A stretch of DNA of 64,000 nt. It comes from Clitoria ternatea (lineage: Eukaryota; Streptophyta; Magnoliopsida; Fabales; Fabaceae). Where the stretch lies: positions 153,764,501 to 153,828,500 of the forward strand of contig CM075670.1 of the NCBI GenBank assembly GCA_037962975.1, in the 5' to 3' direction. This document shows, piece by piece, positions 35,941 to 48,534 of this stretch. The stretch's first letter is position 1. Each line of letters starts with the position of its first letter. A model generated the notes under the pieces. The model saw only the letters and a program-made list of their open reading frames with translations. It was not told where the DNA came from and did not search any database. The position numbers and the translations under genes were made by a program.

Positions 35941-36290
35941 CAAAAAAATAGTTTCTGCATTTCATTTTATGCTCAATGAATAATCCATTGAAGAAACTGA
36001 AATAAAAAAATGTAAATCTTCTATTCAGCGTATGAGTACAATGGAAGACGAGGTTGATATTGCATGCATTGTTGGTAAGTATATGACAGAACAAAAGTAA
36101 CAGGTTGGTTGGTTGTTAGGATTCTAATATCAATTTCTATTTCAGCCAAGGATCCTAAGAGAAAAACTTTGGCAAAGGAAGTAGAGGATGAAGAAAATCT
36201 TTTGAAGTAATGCATTGAAAAGCTTAATTTAGTTGAAGCAAATAGATTGGCCCTTATGTCTCAGTTGAAAGAAGATTTTGCATAAGCAAG
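35941..36290 (+). pseudogene. Decayed CID/RPRD1-like gene, continuing exons
   Basis: After element G the host pseudogene resumes. An exon at about 36030-36072 reads STMEDEVDIACIV and ends at GTAAGT. After an acceptor ending TTTCAG near 36146, the next exon reads AKDPKRKTLAKEVEDEENLL, one stop, then EANRLALMSQLKEDF. This matches the C-terminal coiled-coil region of plant RPRD1-like proteins. The order and the splice signals agree with the exons at 17500-18496, supporting one gene split by G. Stops and a lost continuation show it is not functional. Confidence 0.7.
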
Positions 36291-37477
36291 TAAGCTATAA
36301 ACACATGTTCAATGGTTTTCTATATTTTCATCCTTCATTTATTGAATTTATGGTTGTTCCTGACTGCATCATTGTATTGTCTGTGAATGTTTGCATTAGG
36401 AATCTAAACTGGAGAATAGACTGCTATCATATTTTAACTAGTTACTTACCATATGTGATTGAGATATGCATTGGCCATTGACTTATTTGTCTTAGTTTCT
36501 TATTATTTATTTCTACAATGGTACCTTTTGTATATATCCATGTCTCTACGAAGTAATTTGGTATATGGTGAAGTCACTACGATGCTAATAGTTACCATTG
36601 GAAGTTGTAAAACATGTGAAAGAGGAAATTACACTGATTTGAACTCCCGTGAAGTTAATGAAACTTAAACAACCAGCCCCTTATAGTTTATTTCCATAGG
36701 AATAATTTTGTTTAGTAAAATTTTAGATGAAAGGAGATGCTTTGCCAAATGAAAATTTTAGTAGTGTAGCTTAGTGTAATTTCTCAAACTAGAGAGTTTC
36801 ATAATCATATATTGAGGTTAATAAAGATAAAATCAGTTTCGATTGAAGAATTATTTAATGGTTTGTATACGAGTTATATATTATTATATTATACGAGTTA
36901 TATATTTGATAAAAGCTGGATCATGCTATGACGTGGTCTACGTAAAGCAACCAATTTGATTGAGGGATGTTGAAGGCCCTAACATTGTACCAACACATGC
37001 AAAGTAAGCTCTAGTAATTTAGTATGGTGCATTAATACACTTTTCTGTTAAGGTCTTAAATGATGATTGGTGGCTCAATTTGATTTCATTTATGGCAGAT
37101 TACATAAGCTGCTTCTTGAAGAGCATATCGAGAATGGTTATAGTAACCCTGCATATGTAGTGAAGTTGAAGAAAAGACACTTGAGATAAGTCATCAACCT
37201 ATTTGGAATACAGATAATTGGAATAATGGACCAACATATATAAATTAGTGTACCATAATTTAATATAATTAAGTTTTTGTGTCTTGTACTTACTAGTTAG
37301 TTGTTATTATTTATAGGAAATTGTCTTATAATAACTTGTTGATAATGGAGATGCCATCATAGTAATTCATATAGAAATTACACATTTTTTAGACTTGTAT
37401 ATTTTTTCTTTTGTGCAAGATTATAATAGTCTTTGACTTGCATATTTGATTGTGATATCTTTATATGTTATAATATA
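36291..37477 (+). other. AT-rich stretch with a possible spliced relic exon
   Basis: Mostly AT-rich DNA without a recognised gene. Near 36910-37003 a frame reads AGSCYDVVYVKQPI, one stop, then DVEGPNIVPTHAK ending at a GTAAGC donor. After an acceptor near 37098 it continues in phase as LHKLLLEEHIENGYSNPAYV. I do not recognise the protein. It may be a second gene relic or a later exon of the pseudogene before it. Confidence 0.35.
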
Positions 37478-40400
37478 TGTAACACCCTCAATTAGCTAGG
37501 ACTAATTACTACACTAGAATGTCCTACTTAATTTAGGAGTCACTAATTATTTAAGAAAAATAGGAGTTTTTTTTATTGGTGATCATTAACGCATAGTTTA
37601 AATAAACATTTTAACATAGATTGATTCTTTATAACAATTGGGTACTCAAAAGGTACGGGGCTCGCAGGCTCCCAATACAACTATCATAAACATAACATAA
37701 CATAACATATCTAAACATCAAGACCTACAACAGTCTCGACACTTACAATGAGTATAAATAGTCTACATCTACGACTCAACATCCCCTACTGTAGGTAGTC
37801 TAAGTCCAACTCACATTCATCCTGCCCTTTAGCTGATGATCACAAAAGGAAAGTAGGCATACAACACCAAAATGGGTGAGTATAAGCTCTCAACCTATGT
37901 ACTTCACATACAAGGGTGGCCATAGATATTATATAAATAGGTACTAAATAGATACATGGAATCTCTATAACATACACCAAGCAACCACATAGGGGAATAA
38001 ACATTAACAAACTTAGTCACACAATTATGGTATGTTATGCATATGTTATGTTCATTATTACTCATCTTGATTAAGTGCTAGCATGTAATAAGGCCCAACT
38101 TCCGCTCATCAATCTCACATATTCATATCCGAGTGCACAACAATCCCACCTTATCCTCTTTCCTAACTAGAGCGAACAGAGCTTGCCTCTTTCTATTCCC
38201 ATAAAAATGGTAAGGACTCACAGTCTTACCAATAATGGATCCAACACACCTCTTGTTAGAGAGGGTACTACACGGTCATAGAAACCCTCGTCTGAAGTCA
38301 AAGTACAGCAAAGTTGCCACAGGCTGTCCGGTCTCGAGCGTGAATCTAAGCCATTAGAGGTCTGCCCCTGATATACTCCCAAGACCGCCCTCAAGGGATC
38401 AAGACGTCTGTTGTTTCTTCAGTGTACCCATCACTATATACTCTAGCGGATCATTCTAACATCCCTCCTCAAACTCCATATGCAATATGAAATTTACTTG
38501 TCCTATCATAAGGGTGCTCGAGTACTAGACGGAACCTTACTCACTCGATATATTTGTCCTTAAAGCATGTAACTACTTATCATAAATTCTTTTCAAGAAG
38601 AAGATATTAGGAACCAAGGCCTAGGTGCTACCTAAATAATCCCTTCTTAGGAGCACTAAGGTTTAGTATCTAAGTAGGTTTTAATATAGGGAAATTTCTA
38701 AGGCCTTACTGTCTAAATTCCTCTTCAACTCCTCTTTCTAAAAGAATATTACGAGGGATTTTCTTTTATTAAGTTTTTATAGAAAAAAATTCCTAAATTA
38801 TTTTATTTTTATTTCTAAAAATTTGATTTTATATCGAAGTATTTAGTTTCAAAAGAAAGGTGAGAACCAGGTACATTAGCATTTCTTACGATTTTTTGAC
38901 CTTTACTAATATCGTCTCGTCGTATTGATTTACGATGAACGACTAGATTGGCCTTAATTTTTTAAAAATCACTAGAACCTTAAATAAAAATACTTTATTA
39001 TAATTACTAAAATCCTTTCTAGTCTTATAAATAAAAATGAAACTTTCTTTGAACAAATATAAGCTATAAAGTCGCTATTTCTCATTGTTTACCGAAATCT
39101 TTATTTTTGTCGTGTTTTATCTAGAAATTTCCAAATTGAGTGAGTTCAAAGCCAAAAGTGCTTAATTTTTAAAATACTAGTTAAATATAATAAAATTAAG
39201 TGTTAATTCTGTCCAGAAATAGGTCTTGCATGAAAATGCACTAAAGTGCTAACATTTGTCGTTTTAGTTTTCATAAAAACGCATTTAAGGACAAATAGCG
39301 CATCGGAAATTCTTCAAGCTAATTTTCCTCATTTGGGTAATTTTCCAATACTCAAAATTCACCTCACATATCACAAAATACACACCCAAAACACTTTGAC
39401 CATTCTCTTCCGTTTGCTCAGGAAAATATGTTTTATTCCGTTTCTAACTCATCGTTCGCGCCTATACTCGGGTACCTTTTTAATCCTCTTCATTTTCAAC
39501 ATTTTATTCATATTTTCATCATCAATTTTTCATAATTTAAATCATTCCAAACAGCCATCACTTGATGCTACTTGAAAACTCAAAATTTATCCATACATTC
39601 ATAAGTTAATTCAATTAATTCAACATACAAAAAAATTATCATAAATATAAGCAATTAATTTCTTAATTCACAAAAATTCTAGAATTAAATTAAATCATTC
39701 TTGGTTTATTTTCCTTCATCAAAATCAAAATTTTAACTAGTCATATTCCTCACAACAATCAAGTTAGTAAAATTACCTTTATGTAGAAATCTTTAAGTTA
39801 ATGCATTAAGTTTAAGGTGACTTTCTCTGACAGTAATATATTTCTTTGAATTACAACTTCTAAAATGATTTTCAAACATCTTTAGTTCACTTAAATCTTA
39901 AAAATATTAAAGGACAAGGTACAGCTGTTTTAATTAAAGGAAAACTCATCTTTTAACCCTTTTAACCACAAATAAGTGATTTCTTAACAACTATGAAGGC
40001 TGTCATTTTTTTTAAAAGTGACTTGTATGCATCTAAAATTTATATCTCAAGCATCTAAAATTCATTTCAATCATGGGTAAGGGGTCACGTTAATTTAAGC
40101 TTCAAGGACCATGATTTTTTTATAAGGTATCACTTAGTAAATTGAACATGCATGCACTAAAAAACTACAACAACACAACAATTAAATTTAGCAACTTCAC
40201 CTTTTAAAGTTCACAAAATCTAGAGATCTAACATGATCAAGGTGCAGCCATGGTACTACCCAACACAAATGTTTGCTAGGGATTGTTATGATTAAGACCA
40301 TAAAGTAAAGGTTTTCAAGGAAGGTACTAATGTGTGAGTTTTAAGGGTAACCACACCTCACTATGCATGTGAAATTAAATGATTAAAATAAGCAAATACT

Positions 40401-40807
40401 CCCCTTACCTTAGAGAGTTTCGGCCAAGAGAAGGAAAAGTACTAAGAGATTTAAAACTTATCCTTGAGACCACCTCAAGTTGTAACACCAAGAGAAAAAA
40501 GGAGATGGAGGCTTGGTGGAAGGGGAATGGCGTGATGATGGTGAAGAGAAATGGAGGAAGTTGCTATTTTTGGAAGACAACAAGAATGGTGAAGTGTTTT
40601 AGGAAGTGTTATCTTTTGTATGAAGGTTAAGAGGAGTGGTGGAGTGTTTTTAGCTTAATGTTGTTGGAAGAATGGTGATGATTAACGTGAAGAGGGGAGG
40701 AGAAGAAGAGGAAATGGCTAGCTGGACTTAAGAAATCCTAAGAGAAAAATGAAGTGTTTGATTGTAAAAATTTTGCATGCATCCCTTGATGGCCAAGGGA
40801 TGTCACA
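37478..40807 (-). mobile_element. Element C: LTR-like sequence with TGTAACA termini
   Basis: It begins TGTAACACCCTCAATTA and ends GGGATGTCACA, 3.3 kb, the same terminal style as A and B, but I found no flanking duplication (ATATA on the left, CCTGA on the right). No protein domain is seen. A related start lies at 61849 and a related inner segment at 61212-61848. It has a purine-rich block (40490-40730) and a donor-like GT near 40408 on the minus strand, as in A and B. It may be one LTR of a larger, otherwise lost element. Confidence 0.6.
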
Positions 40808-40938
40808 CCTGAAGGAGAGCGAAGGGAGGTGCCAAGCTCTCACCATGCATGTCTATGTGCATGCTCAGCTGATGGAGTATGAAGGAAGAAGTTATTAAAA
40901 GCAAGGCAAGTGTCCAAGGGCTGTTGCAATGTAATTGG
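40808..40938. other. Short flank of element A-b, continuing at 46053
   Basis: The 131 bases to the left of A-b join across the ATTGG duplication to the DNA after 46057. They probably belong to the gypsy relic on the right, but no feature is recognised within them. Confidence 0.4.
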
Positions 40939-43900
40939 TGCAACACCCCGGTTCTTCGGACCTGAATCCCGATGTAATCAAAATGAATAATTAATAAAAA
41001 TACGAATAAATTTTTTTCGGGTTTGGAATATTTCCTGAACACAACTACGATTACATCAAGACCCAAATCATAAAGAACCAAAGAGTGAGACCTAATAAAA
41101 TATAACTGGATTGTGAAATAGTTTACCCATAACAATATACAAAATAACAAAGTTTTACAACGGAAGAAGAATGTGTATACCAGGCACACGCCTAGTCCTA
41201 TATATAAAGATATGAGAAAAGGCTCGGCAGAGCATGCAATGGCATATCATAAGCCTAATAGACAACCATTATCATTTTACATAATCACATGAGCATGCAA
41301 TGTCTAATATATATGTATATACATATCTATATGGTCATGCATCATACATCTCCAATACCCATATCCCATAATTGGTCATATCCGATTCAACCTCAAGATA
41401 TATGTCATCAACAATTATACATTCCTAAAATGGGCTACATATTCAGCACTATTTTATTCATCAAGCGGGTATGAGTCCATATACCCCCAAATACCAATAC
41501 AATATCCACTTATATCATTATTCACAATACATCCAAAAATATCAATAAATATCAACACTATTAGGTACATTCATTCATAATTCAATAAATTACAATCGCT
41601 GCCGGCCAAGGCATTCCATTACCACTACCTTCACCAAAGATTTTCTTTAAAAATGTTCTCTTCCCATGACATCCCTGCATCAATACTAAAAAGTAGACCA
41701 CATGGGAGAGTGAGTTATACATTTCAAATGACGATATGAATACAATTGAAATTATGTGCATATGCATATCAACATCATGTATGCTTTGCTAAGCACATCC
41801 ATAGTCATCATAGATTATTAATTCAACAATATATATACTTATTTCATGCTTGTTCATCAAATTATAGCAAAGCAAGCATATACACATCTATCACGTCGCC
41901 ACAATGGGCTAACATCATCAACATCGACCATTCCAGTCTTTTCTCAAAGCCACCACGGGCTAACATCATTATTATCAATCATAAACAAATACGCCCTTCA
42001 TTACATTGGGCCATAACATACATATCGTCATATTCAACATTATTTTATATAGTCATATCATTTATTACTTTTATGTGGTCTTTTGGTATATTAATTACCC
42101 ATCTCATCGACACTATACCACCATCTCAATCATCATCAATCATCATCATATTCTGGCATATCTCCATGCTATATGCAAATGCTTTTATGGCTAATGCATA
42201 TGCACAATGGAATAGACAACAAATACGGATCCGACTGTGGGAATAAACACCAAATTGTGGGTCAAGCATAGGTGTGCTACTATGCCCCTACTGCAGTAGA
42301 AAAATGTGTACACATATCTCAAAGCATGCATGCATTTCAACAACATCACCGCTATCGCCCATTTGTAGCACTAGTCACCCCGTGACTTGTGGATCAACAT
42401 CGTGGCCTTAATTACCACAAGTGCTACGGGCCCCTCCCGAACACACATCGAGAGAGTCGTGCCCCGTCGGACACCGAGGTAACTTGCTCATCATAGAGCC
42501 GCCCGCCCATTGGGCCTGCCATATAGGGTGCCTCGTCACTAAACTATGGACAGCTTCGTGACTCACACACCGAGTCATAGGGGAAACAACAAGAATGCTC
42601 ATGCACTGAGCCGCCCTCCCACTGGGCCCGCCTAGTGGAACCCCCTAATATTCCACATAGACAGCGATCGATATTCCATGGATGCAATATAATGCAAATT
42701 AAATGCATTCTCACTCTGTGCATCCTAAATGCCACTCATCAAACATCATCATCATAATCACCAACAGCATACACCTTAGTGGGTTTCATCATTATTGGTT
42801 TCTTAGCCATTGTTTTTAAGTTTTAATGTGGCATTTTCATCTCAACATATTTCACATCATACACGCAAGCCAATACTTGCAATCAACCACAATAGCATTA
42901 CAATATTACATATTATTCATCAATATTATCACGCTTTCATTTAGTGGATTTTTATCTCATTATTCATTACCATTGTCTCATGTATACATATATATGTATA
43001 TATATATATATTGGTGTGGCGTTCATAACATTTTCATTATCATATTTCATACCACACATACAAGATCATGCTTGTATCATACACAATGGCACACAACAAT
43101 TTATTAATATTAACGATCATCCTTTACTCAAGGAAATGATCCACAACCTCATTCATCATCACGTAATACCAATGTCATTTTCGATTCATTGGTATATAAC
43201 AATTACTAAGCCATCCATTCATTCACTCATCGGTCTTATAATTATTCTAGGGTATCTCTCATAACCCCACCATCATATTCTCATTATCATCCTTTCGCTA
43301 TTCCAATTAGGTGGTAGATACATCCTAATCAATTAATCCCAATGTGCTAATCCATCCCAATCTCCACCATGTTATATCATCATTAAATTGCCTTTTATAC
43401 ACCCCTTCAATCATCTCATAATAACAAGGAAGGGGTCCACCAATACCCCAAGGCCAAGAAAATAAAATAATTTCAAACTGGGGAAAACTCGCTCAAGCGA
43501 GATTCACCTCCGCTCAAGCGAGATTCACCTCAGCTCCCAAGGGTGTGTCTACGCTCGCTCGCTTGAGCGAGACTGCCTTCCACATGGCCACTCGCTTGAG
43601 CGAGTAAAGTCACAGCATCAGACCCCTCACGCCCGCTCAAGCGACTCATGCTCGCTTGAGCGAAAATTATCCAGTACCTATTCTAGGCTTGCTCGCTTGA
43701 GCGAGATACAATATACCTCATCACTCGCTTAAGCGAGACTCACCCAGTGTCACATTTCCATCACGCTCGCTCAAGCGTGGCCACGCCCACTTGAGCGAGA
43801 TTTGTCTAGTATCTCACCAGCCTTATTGTACGCACCTCGCTTGAGCGGAACACCATCTCGCCTGAGCGAGATTGAGCCAGAAACCATAATACTGGTCCAG

Positions 43901-46052
43901 GGGATTCTCGCTTGAGTGAGAATCCATCTCGCTTGAGTGAGATTATCAGAACTTATGTAGGGAAACGTAAATTTTCCTAACCTAACACGCAAAATCTCAT
44001 TCTAAACCAATTTAATTACAACCAACACATCATACACATCACATAAGGCATATAAAACTTGCTCTAACCATTCATACTCAAATTCTCATTCCAACTCATC
44101 AATCACTCTAACTTATTTAATCTATGAGGGGAAGATTTTAACTACACCCCACATCACTCCCTCATTCATTTTTCCACACAATTGCTTCAAAAAATCCTCT
44201 ACAATTTGTGTAGTTCATCCATTCATAGATTTTCACCATCATCTAATTTATGTCCAACCAAGGGACCATCAAACACTTATCATTAACATCATATAAATAC
44301 ATATATTTTCATAACAATCAACATAAGCCAAGCCATCATTCATCACTTCAGCAACTCAATCATATAAGACATTCATGGCAAGGCATTGCATGAGTTCAAC
44401 ATATACATAATTAGCAATTAATTCATTCATGCGATTTGAAATGTAAACTCCTCTCCTACCTCCAGAGAAGAATCGCAATCCAAACGCTCCGATTGCCTCG
44501 ATTATTATGCATCATCATCTGGAATACAATCCTATCAACAACATACATATGCATATGAAATTAATAAGCCATCATAAGGCATTATCTTATAAGACTCATT
44601 ATCAAGTCCTAGACTTGTCTGAACCCCATTTATATGCTCATGTTAGGCTTCGGGAATTCCTTTCCCAAAACCAAGATTCTCTAAGTCTCAAATGGTTAAT
44701 AATCCGAACAACAACAATACCACGGCCCATATCCATAAGGCTTCTAAGTCATCTCATGAATCACTCAACTATTATCACCAATTAACAATTCCCAAATAGA
44801 CATATCAAGACTTAGGACTTCATCAATTCAAATATCTATTTCCTTAGTCCACTATTAATGGTTTGCAACCATTATCAATATCATAAACATAACACTTAAG
44901 ATTAATCCCTCAAATCAACATACCTATATACATGCATACATCTTCATTCGCAACTCATGACTTAGTTTACCATTTTATCAACATCAACATTCAACCCCTA
45001 TCCTTCAAAAATTCATTTCTATTTATAAAATCATTCTAAGGTACCAAAAATCATCAAGATCATCAAGTGGGTCAAAACCCCCAAATTATTAATACTTAGG
45101 TTTTCTCACATAAATCACTCATCAATGATTAACACTCACAATCTTCATTAATTCCCCCTAGGAACAATAACCTACATCCATTTATTACCACAAATCAAAA
45201 TCAAAACCATTTCCCAAACCATTCAAGCCTAGGGTTTTGCCATTTCTACAATCACCCATAACTTCCAACAAACCATTTCAAACCCAAAATCATAAAACCA
45301 CAAATGAGATAAGGTGGAGGTAAAAAATCTTTACCTTAAGTCTAAGCTCTATCAAATTGAAAATGAGGGTGAAGAAGAAGGAGAGGACCAATGCAAGCTT
45401 CCTAGCTCCATGCATGCTTCACCAATCCATGCTTGATCTTTGATTTTGGCAAAAATAGGAGTAGAAAGGGGTGGTCACGATTTTTCCATTGGGAGAGGGA
45501 GAGAGATGAAGAAAAGGTAAAGGGGAATAGAGAGGAAGAAGTATCCCACGGTGATGAGGAGAAAAGGAGAGAGAAAAATATAACTTTTGGTTATTATCCA
45601 TTGGTTAATAGAGTGCATCATCATGCCTTTTTCCATTGGTCAATAATTCCTTTACCTATTGTGTAAAAGATGGTAGAAAAGAGAGGGAATGGTTATACAG
45701 TCATGAGAGGAGAAGAAAAGGGAATTTTGATTTTCTTTTAATTCCATTTTGGCTCGTATTTCCCCGTTTATTATCACACGTCGAGTCCAATTAATTATTT
45801 CCTTAACACTAAAAATTCTTCCAGCTATACCACCTTAACCCCAATAATTTTCTAAACATTTTAGACCCATCAGTTATTTGATTTGACCAAGTGGTTCCCA
45901 CATCATCTATTAAATCACCCGGTTCTAGTATATCTTAATTTACCGATAATTCATTTCTAATGTCTAAGAAAATCTCCCCTAATTATTTGACCATAAATAA
46001 TCAATTACCATTATCCAATAAATTTATTTTCTTTAAAATCCTGGACGTTACA
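40939..46052 (-). mobile_element. Element A-b: second complete copy of the 5 kb non-coding A family
   Basis: Ends TGCAACACCCCGG and GGACGTTACA, flanked by the perfect duplication ATTGG (40934-40938 and 46053-46057), 5114 bp. It is colinear with A-a over most of its length, including the GC-rich island at about 42400-42690. At the position where A-a has TAATCGATTA it has a different palindrome array (43490-43939). No coding domain is visible. A purine-rich block lies near 45350-45730. Confidence 0.87.
43490..43939. repeat. CTCGCTNNAGCGAG near-palindrome array in element A-b
   Basis: Fourteen ten-base cores of the type CGCTNNAGCG (centre CA, TG or TA, some decayed) start at 43490, 43511, 43560, 43593, 43634, 43653, 43694, 43726, 43768, 43788, 43838, 43859, 43909 and 43930. 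Most fall in pairs 19-21 or 32-33 bp apart, with 41-50 bp between pairs. It replaces the TAATCGATTA array of A-a at the equivalent place. Confidence 0.95.
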
Positions 46053-46057
46053 ATTGG

Positions 46058-47735
46058 TCTATTTATCATGCAAAGCTGAGGTGTCAACATCAGGTCTAGC
46101 AAATTGTGACGGTTTTTAGGGGATGTTGTGGGCTGAAATAGGAAAATGCAAAACATGATAATTGTAGATCTATGTCTTATCTTTAAAATGATTTATGGCA
46201 CGTAAAAGTTCATCATCAAACGAGGGAGATATGGTCGTTTTACAAAAACTATCCAATGCTGTTACGGGATTTAAGTTACTTACAAGAAATAATTTTCTAG
46301 ACCAAATTGATAAGGAATTAGCCTTTGTGTCCTTCATCAAAGTTGTATAGAATTGAGTCTAGGAAATTTTTGCAAAAGAATTGTTCAATTTGATGGTCAT
46401 ATGAGTGAGATGATATGCTAAACTTAACTTCAATTGGGTCCCTAATGCTTGTTGCAAGCTTTCCTAGAAACGTGAAGTGAAATAGGGACCCAAATTGAAT
46501 ACAATTGTAGATGGTACACCATGAAATCTGACTATTTCCCTGATGTAGATCTATTTGCGCTTCTCCAGAGAATACTTCATATTGATTGGAATGAAGTAAG
46601 CAGTCTTTGTGAGTCGATCCACAACTACCAAAATCGCATCACATCCCGTTGGGGTTCTTGGGAGTCCAGACACAAAGTCCATAGCGATCTCTTCCCACTT
46701 CCACTCTGGAATCTCCAAGGACTGAAGAGTTCTGTACGGTCGTTGTTGCTCTACCTTTATTTTCTAGCAAGTCAGGCACTTAGCTACATATTCAGCAATA
46801 TTCTTCTTCATTCCTTGCCACTAGAATACCTTTTTCAAATCTTGATACATCTTTGTTGCTCCTGGGTGTACACTGTACTTGATCTTGTGAGCCTCCTCGA
46901 GGATGGATCTTCTTAACTTAACATCCTCAGGTACACACAACCTACCATGATACATGATCACCACTTTCTTATCTTGTATAAACTCTCCCATCTTTGTTTT
47001 CTCAAACTGCTTCTGTAGAGCCTCATTAGTCCGTTGGGATTCCTTAACCCAATTTAAAAATTCATTGGAAACTCTTAGTATTCCTATCGTCATGCTCCCT
47101 GCTCTGGGTGACACAGCGAGATTTAAATCGCAAAACTACTCTATTAGCTCCAACTCCTTGGTCATCATATAGGATAAGTGCAACACTTTCCTATTGAGTG
47201 TGTCGGCCACCATATTCACTTTACCAAAGTGATAATGAAGCTTGAAGTCATAATCCTTAATAAACTCCATCCACCCTCGTTGCCTCATGTTCAGCTCTTT
47301 TTGATCGAAGAGGTACTTCAAACTTTTTGTGGTCGTTGAAGATTTCAAACTTAGACTTGAACAGATAATGCATTCATATTTTCAAGGCAAAAACCATTGT
47401 GGCTAACTCCAAGTCATGTGTCGGGTAATTCACTTCGTGATGTCTCAGCTGACGTGACGAGTAGGCTACAACTTTTCATCTTGCATCAAAACACATCCTA
47501 ATCCTTGCTCGGACACATCACAATACACTTCATATGACTTAGTAGGATCAGGTAAAATCAGAACTGGTGCGCTGGTCAATCTCTTTCTAAGCTCTAGGAA
47601 ACTACTTTCACACTTATCGCTCCATATGAAGGGTTGATCTTTATGAGTCAACTAGGTCAAAGTCAGAGCTAACCGAGACAAATTCTCGATGAACCTGTGA
47701 TAATAACTAGCCAGACATAAGAAACTACAAATATA
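46058..47735 (-). pseudogene. Ty3/gypsy pol fragment (end of RT, RNase H, integrase)
   Basis: Reading leftwards on the minus strand: end of reverse transcriptase (FLCLASYYHRFIENLSRLAL near 47700), RNase H (SAPVLILPDPTKSYEVYCDV near 47560, then [20 protein letters not shown] near 47190), the integrase zinc-binding region (HKIKYSVHPGATKMYQDLKK near 46850) and the integrase core (EWKWEEIAMDFVSGLPRTP near 46690, VVVDRLTKTAYFIPIN). Below 46530 the match becomes weak and frameshifted. Gag, protease and most of RT are missing and several stops are present. The lineage is gypsy; no LTR is confidently attached, although element C lies in the right direction. Confidence 0.88.
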
Positions 47736-48534
47736 AAATAATAGCGGCATCTAGCAATGCATCATTATGTCCGAATATTATCAACATAACCTATAAGTGA
47801 TAATTATTTAATACGTTTATTCCTTTTGTCACGATATCCTAATTGGGCCTAAGGCATGGTCGCGTCATCCTTGTACGGCCCAATTTATTTTACTTGATAC
47901 CGGAGTAGACTGGATCCGAATAAATATCTAATATTTATTCTTTCTAGCATGGCCATGCGTTTTCTTAGTCTTACTCCATCAAGTGGCCTATGGATATCAC
48001 TCTTGTCACATAGGAGAGACAAATCCCATCTACATCACTCACATCCCTCTGCATAATTTGTTCATTGCCTAATCATAACCTTTATAGTCCTCTTGTTACA
48101 GAAGACGTTTAATTGTATTAAAACAATAAACTCCTCATGTAGGAATCTTAGTGACTTCAGGTCGAAGGACTACATATACCATTATCACATTGAGAATCGT
48201 TTATGACAATCATGTAACGATCCATGCAACATTCTCATGGTGGGTCTGTCCAGTACATCATTACTCTTAATGTGTACCCGTGTGAAGACTCGATATCATC
48301 TATATCTATGATCTGTGAGATCAGGTCATCAGTACACTCACACACTAGTCTCAGTGTATTTACATGTCCCCATGTAAATACTTAACTAGGGACATTTTAG
48401 GAATAATTTTTATATGACCTATTACTCCAAGGATAAATATGTTTTAAAACAATTTTAAACTGAAATATTTATTCTATTGATAAGTAGAAAAATGATACAA
48501 ATGAAAAAGCATAAAAGCTCATAGTGCATACACC
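47736..48534. other. Unresolved LTR-like stretch between gypsy and copia relics
   Basis: No protein motif is found. The text (for example ACTCACACACTAGTCTCAG and CATGTCCCCATGTAAATAC) resembles plant copia LTR or leader DNA in style, but I have no second copy in the window and no TG/CA ends to prove it. Both borders are abrupt switches from coding relics. Confidence 0.35.

Noticed and set aside
43490..43939. Regularly spaced palindromes that look like a CRISPR array
   Set aside because: Eukaryotic LTR context, 10-14 bp imperfect units, spacers that repeat among themselves and no cas genes. It is an LTR repeat cassette.
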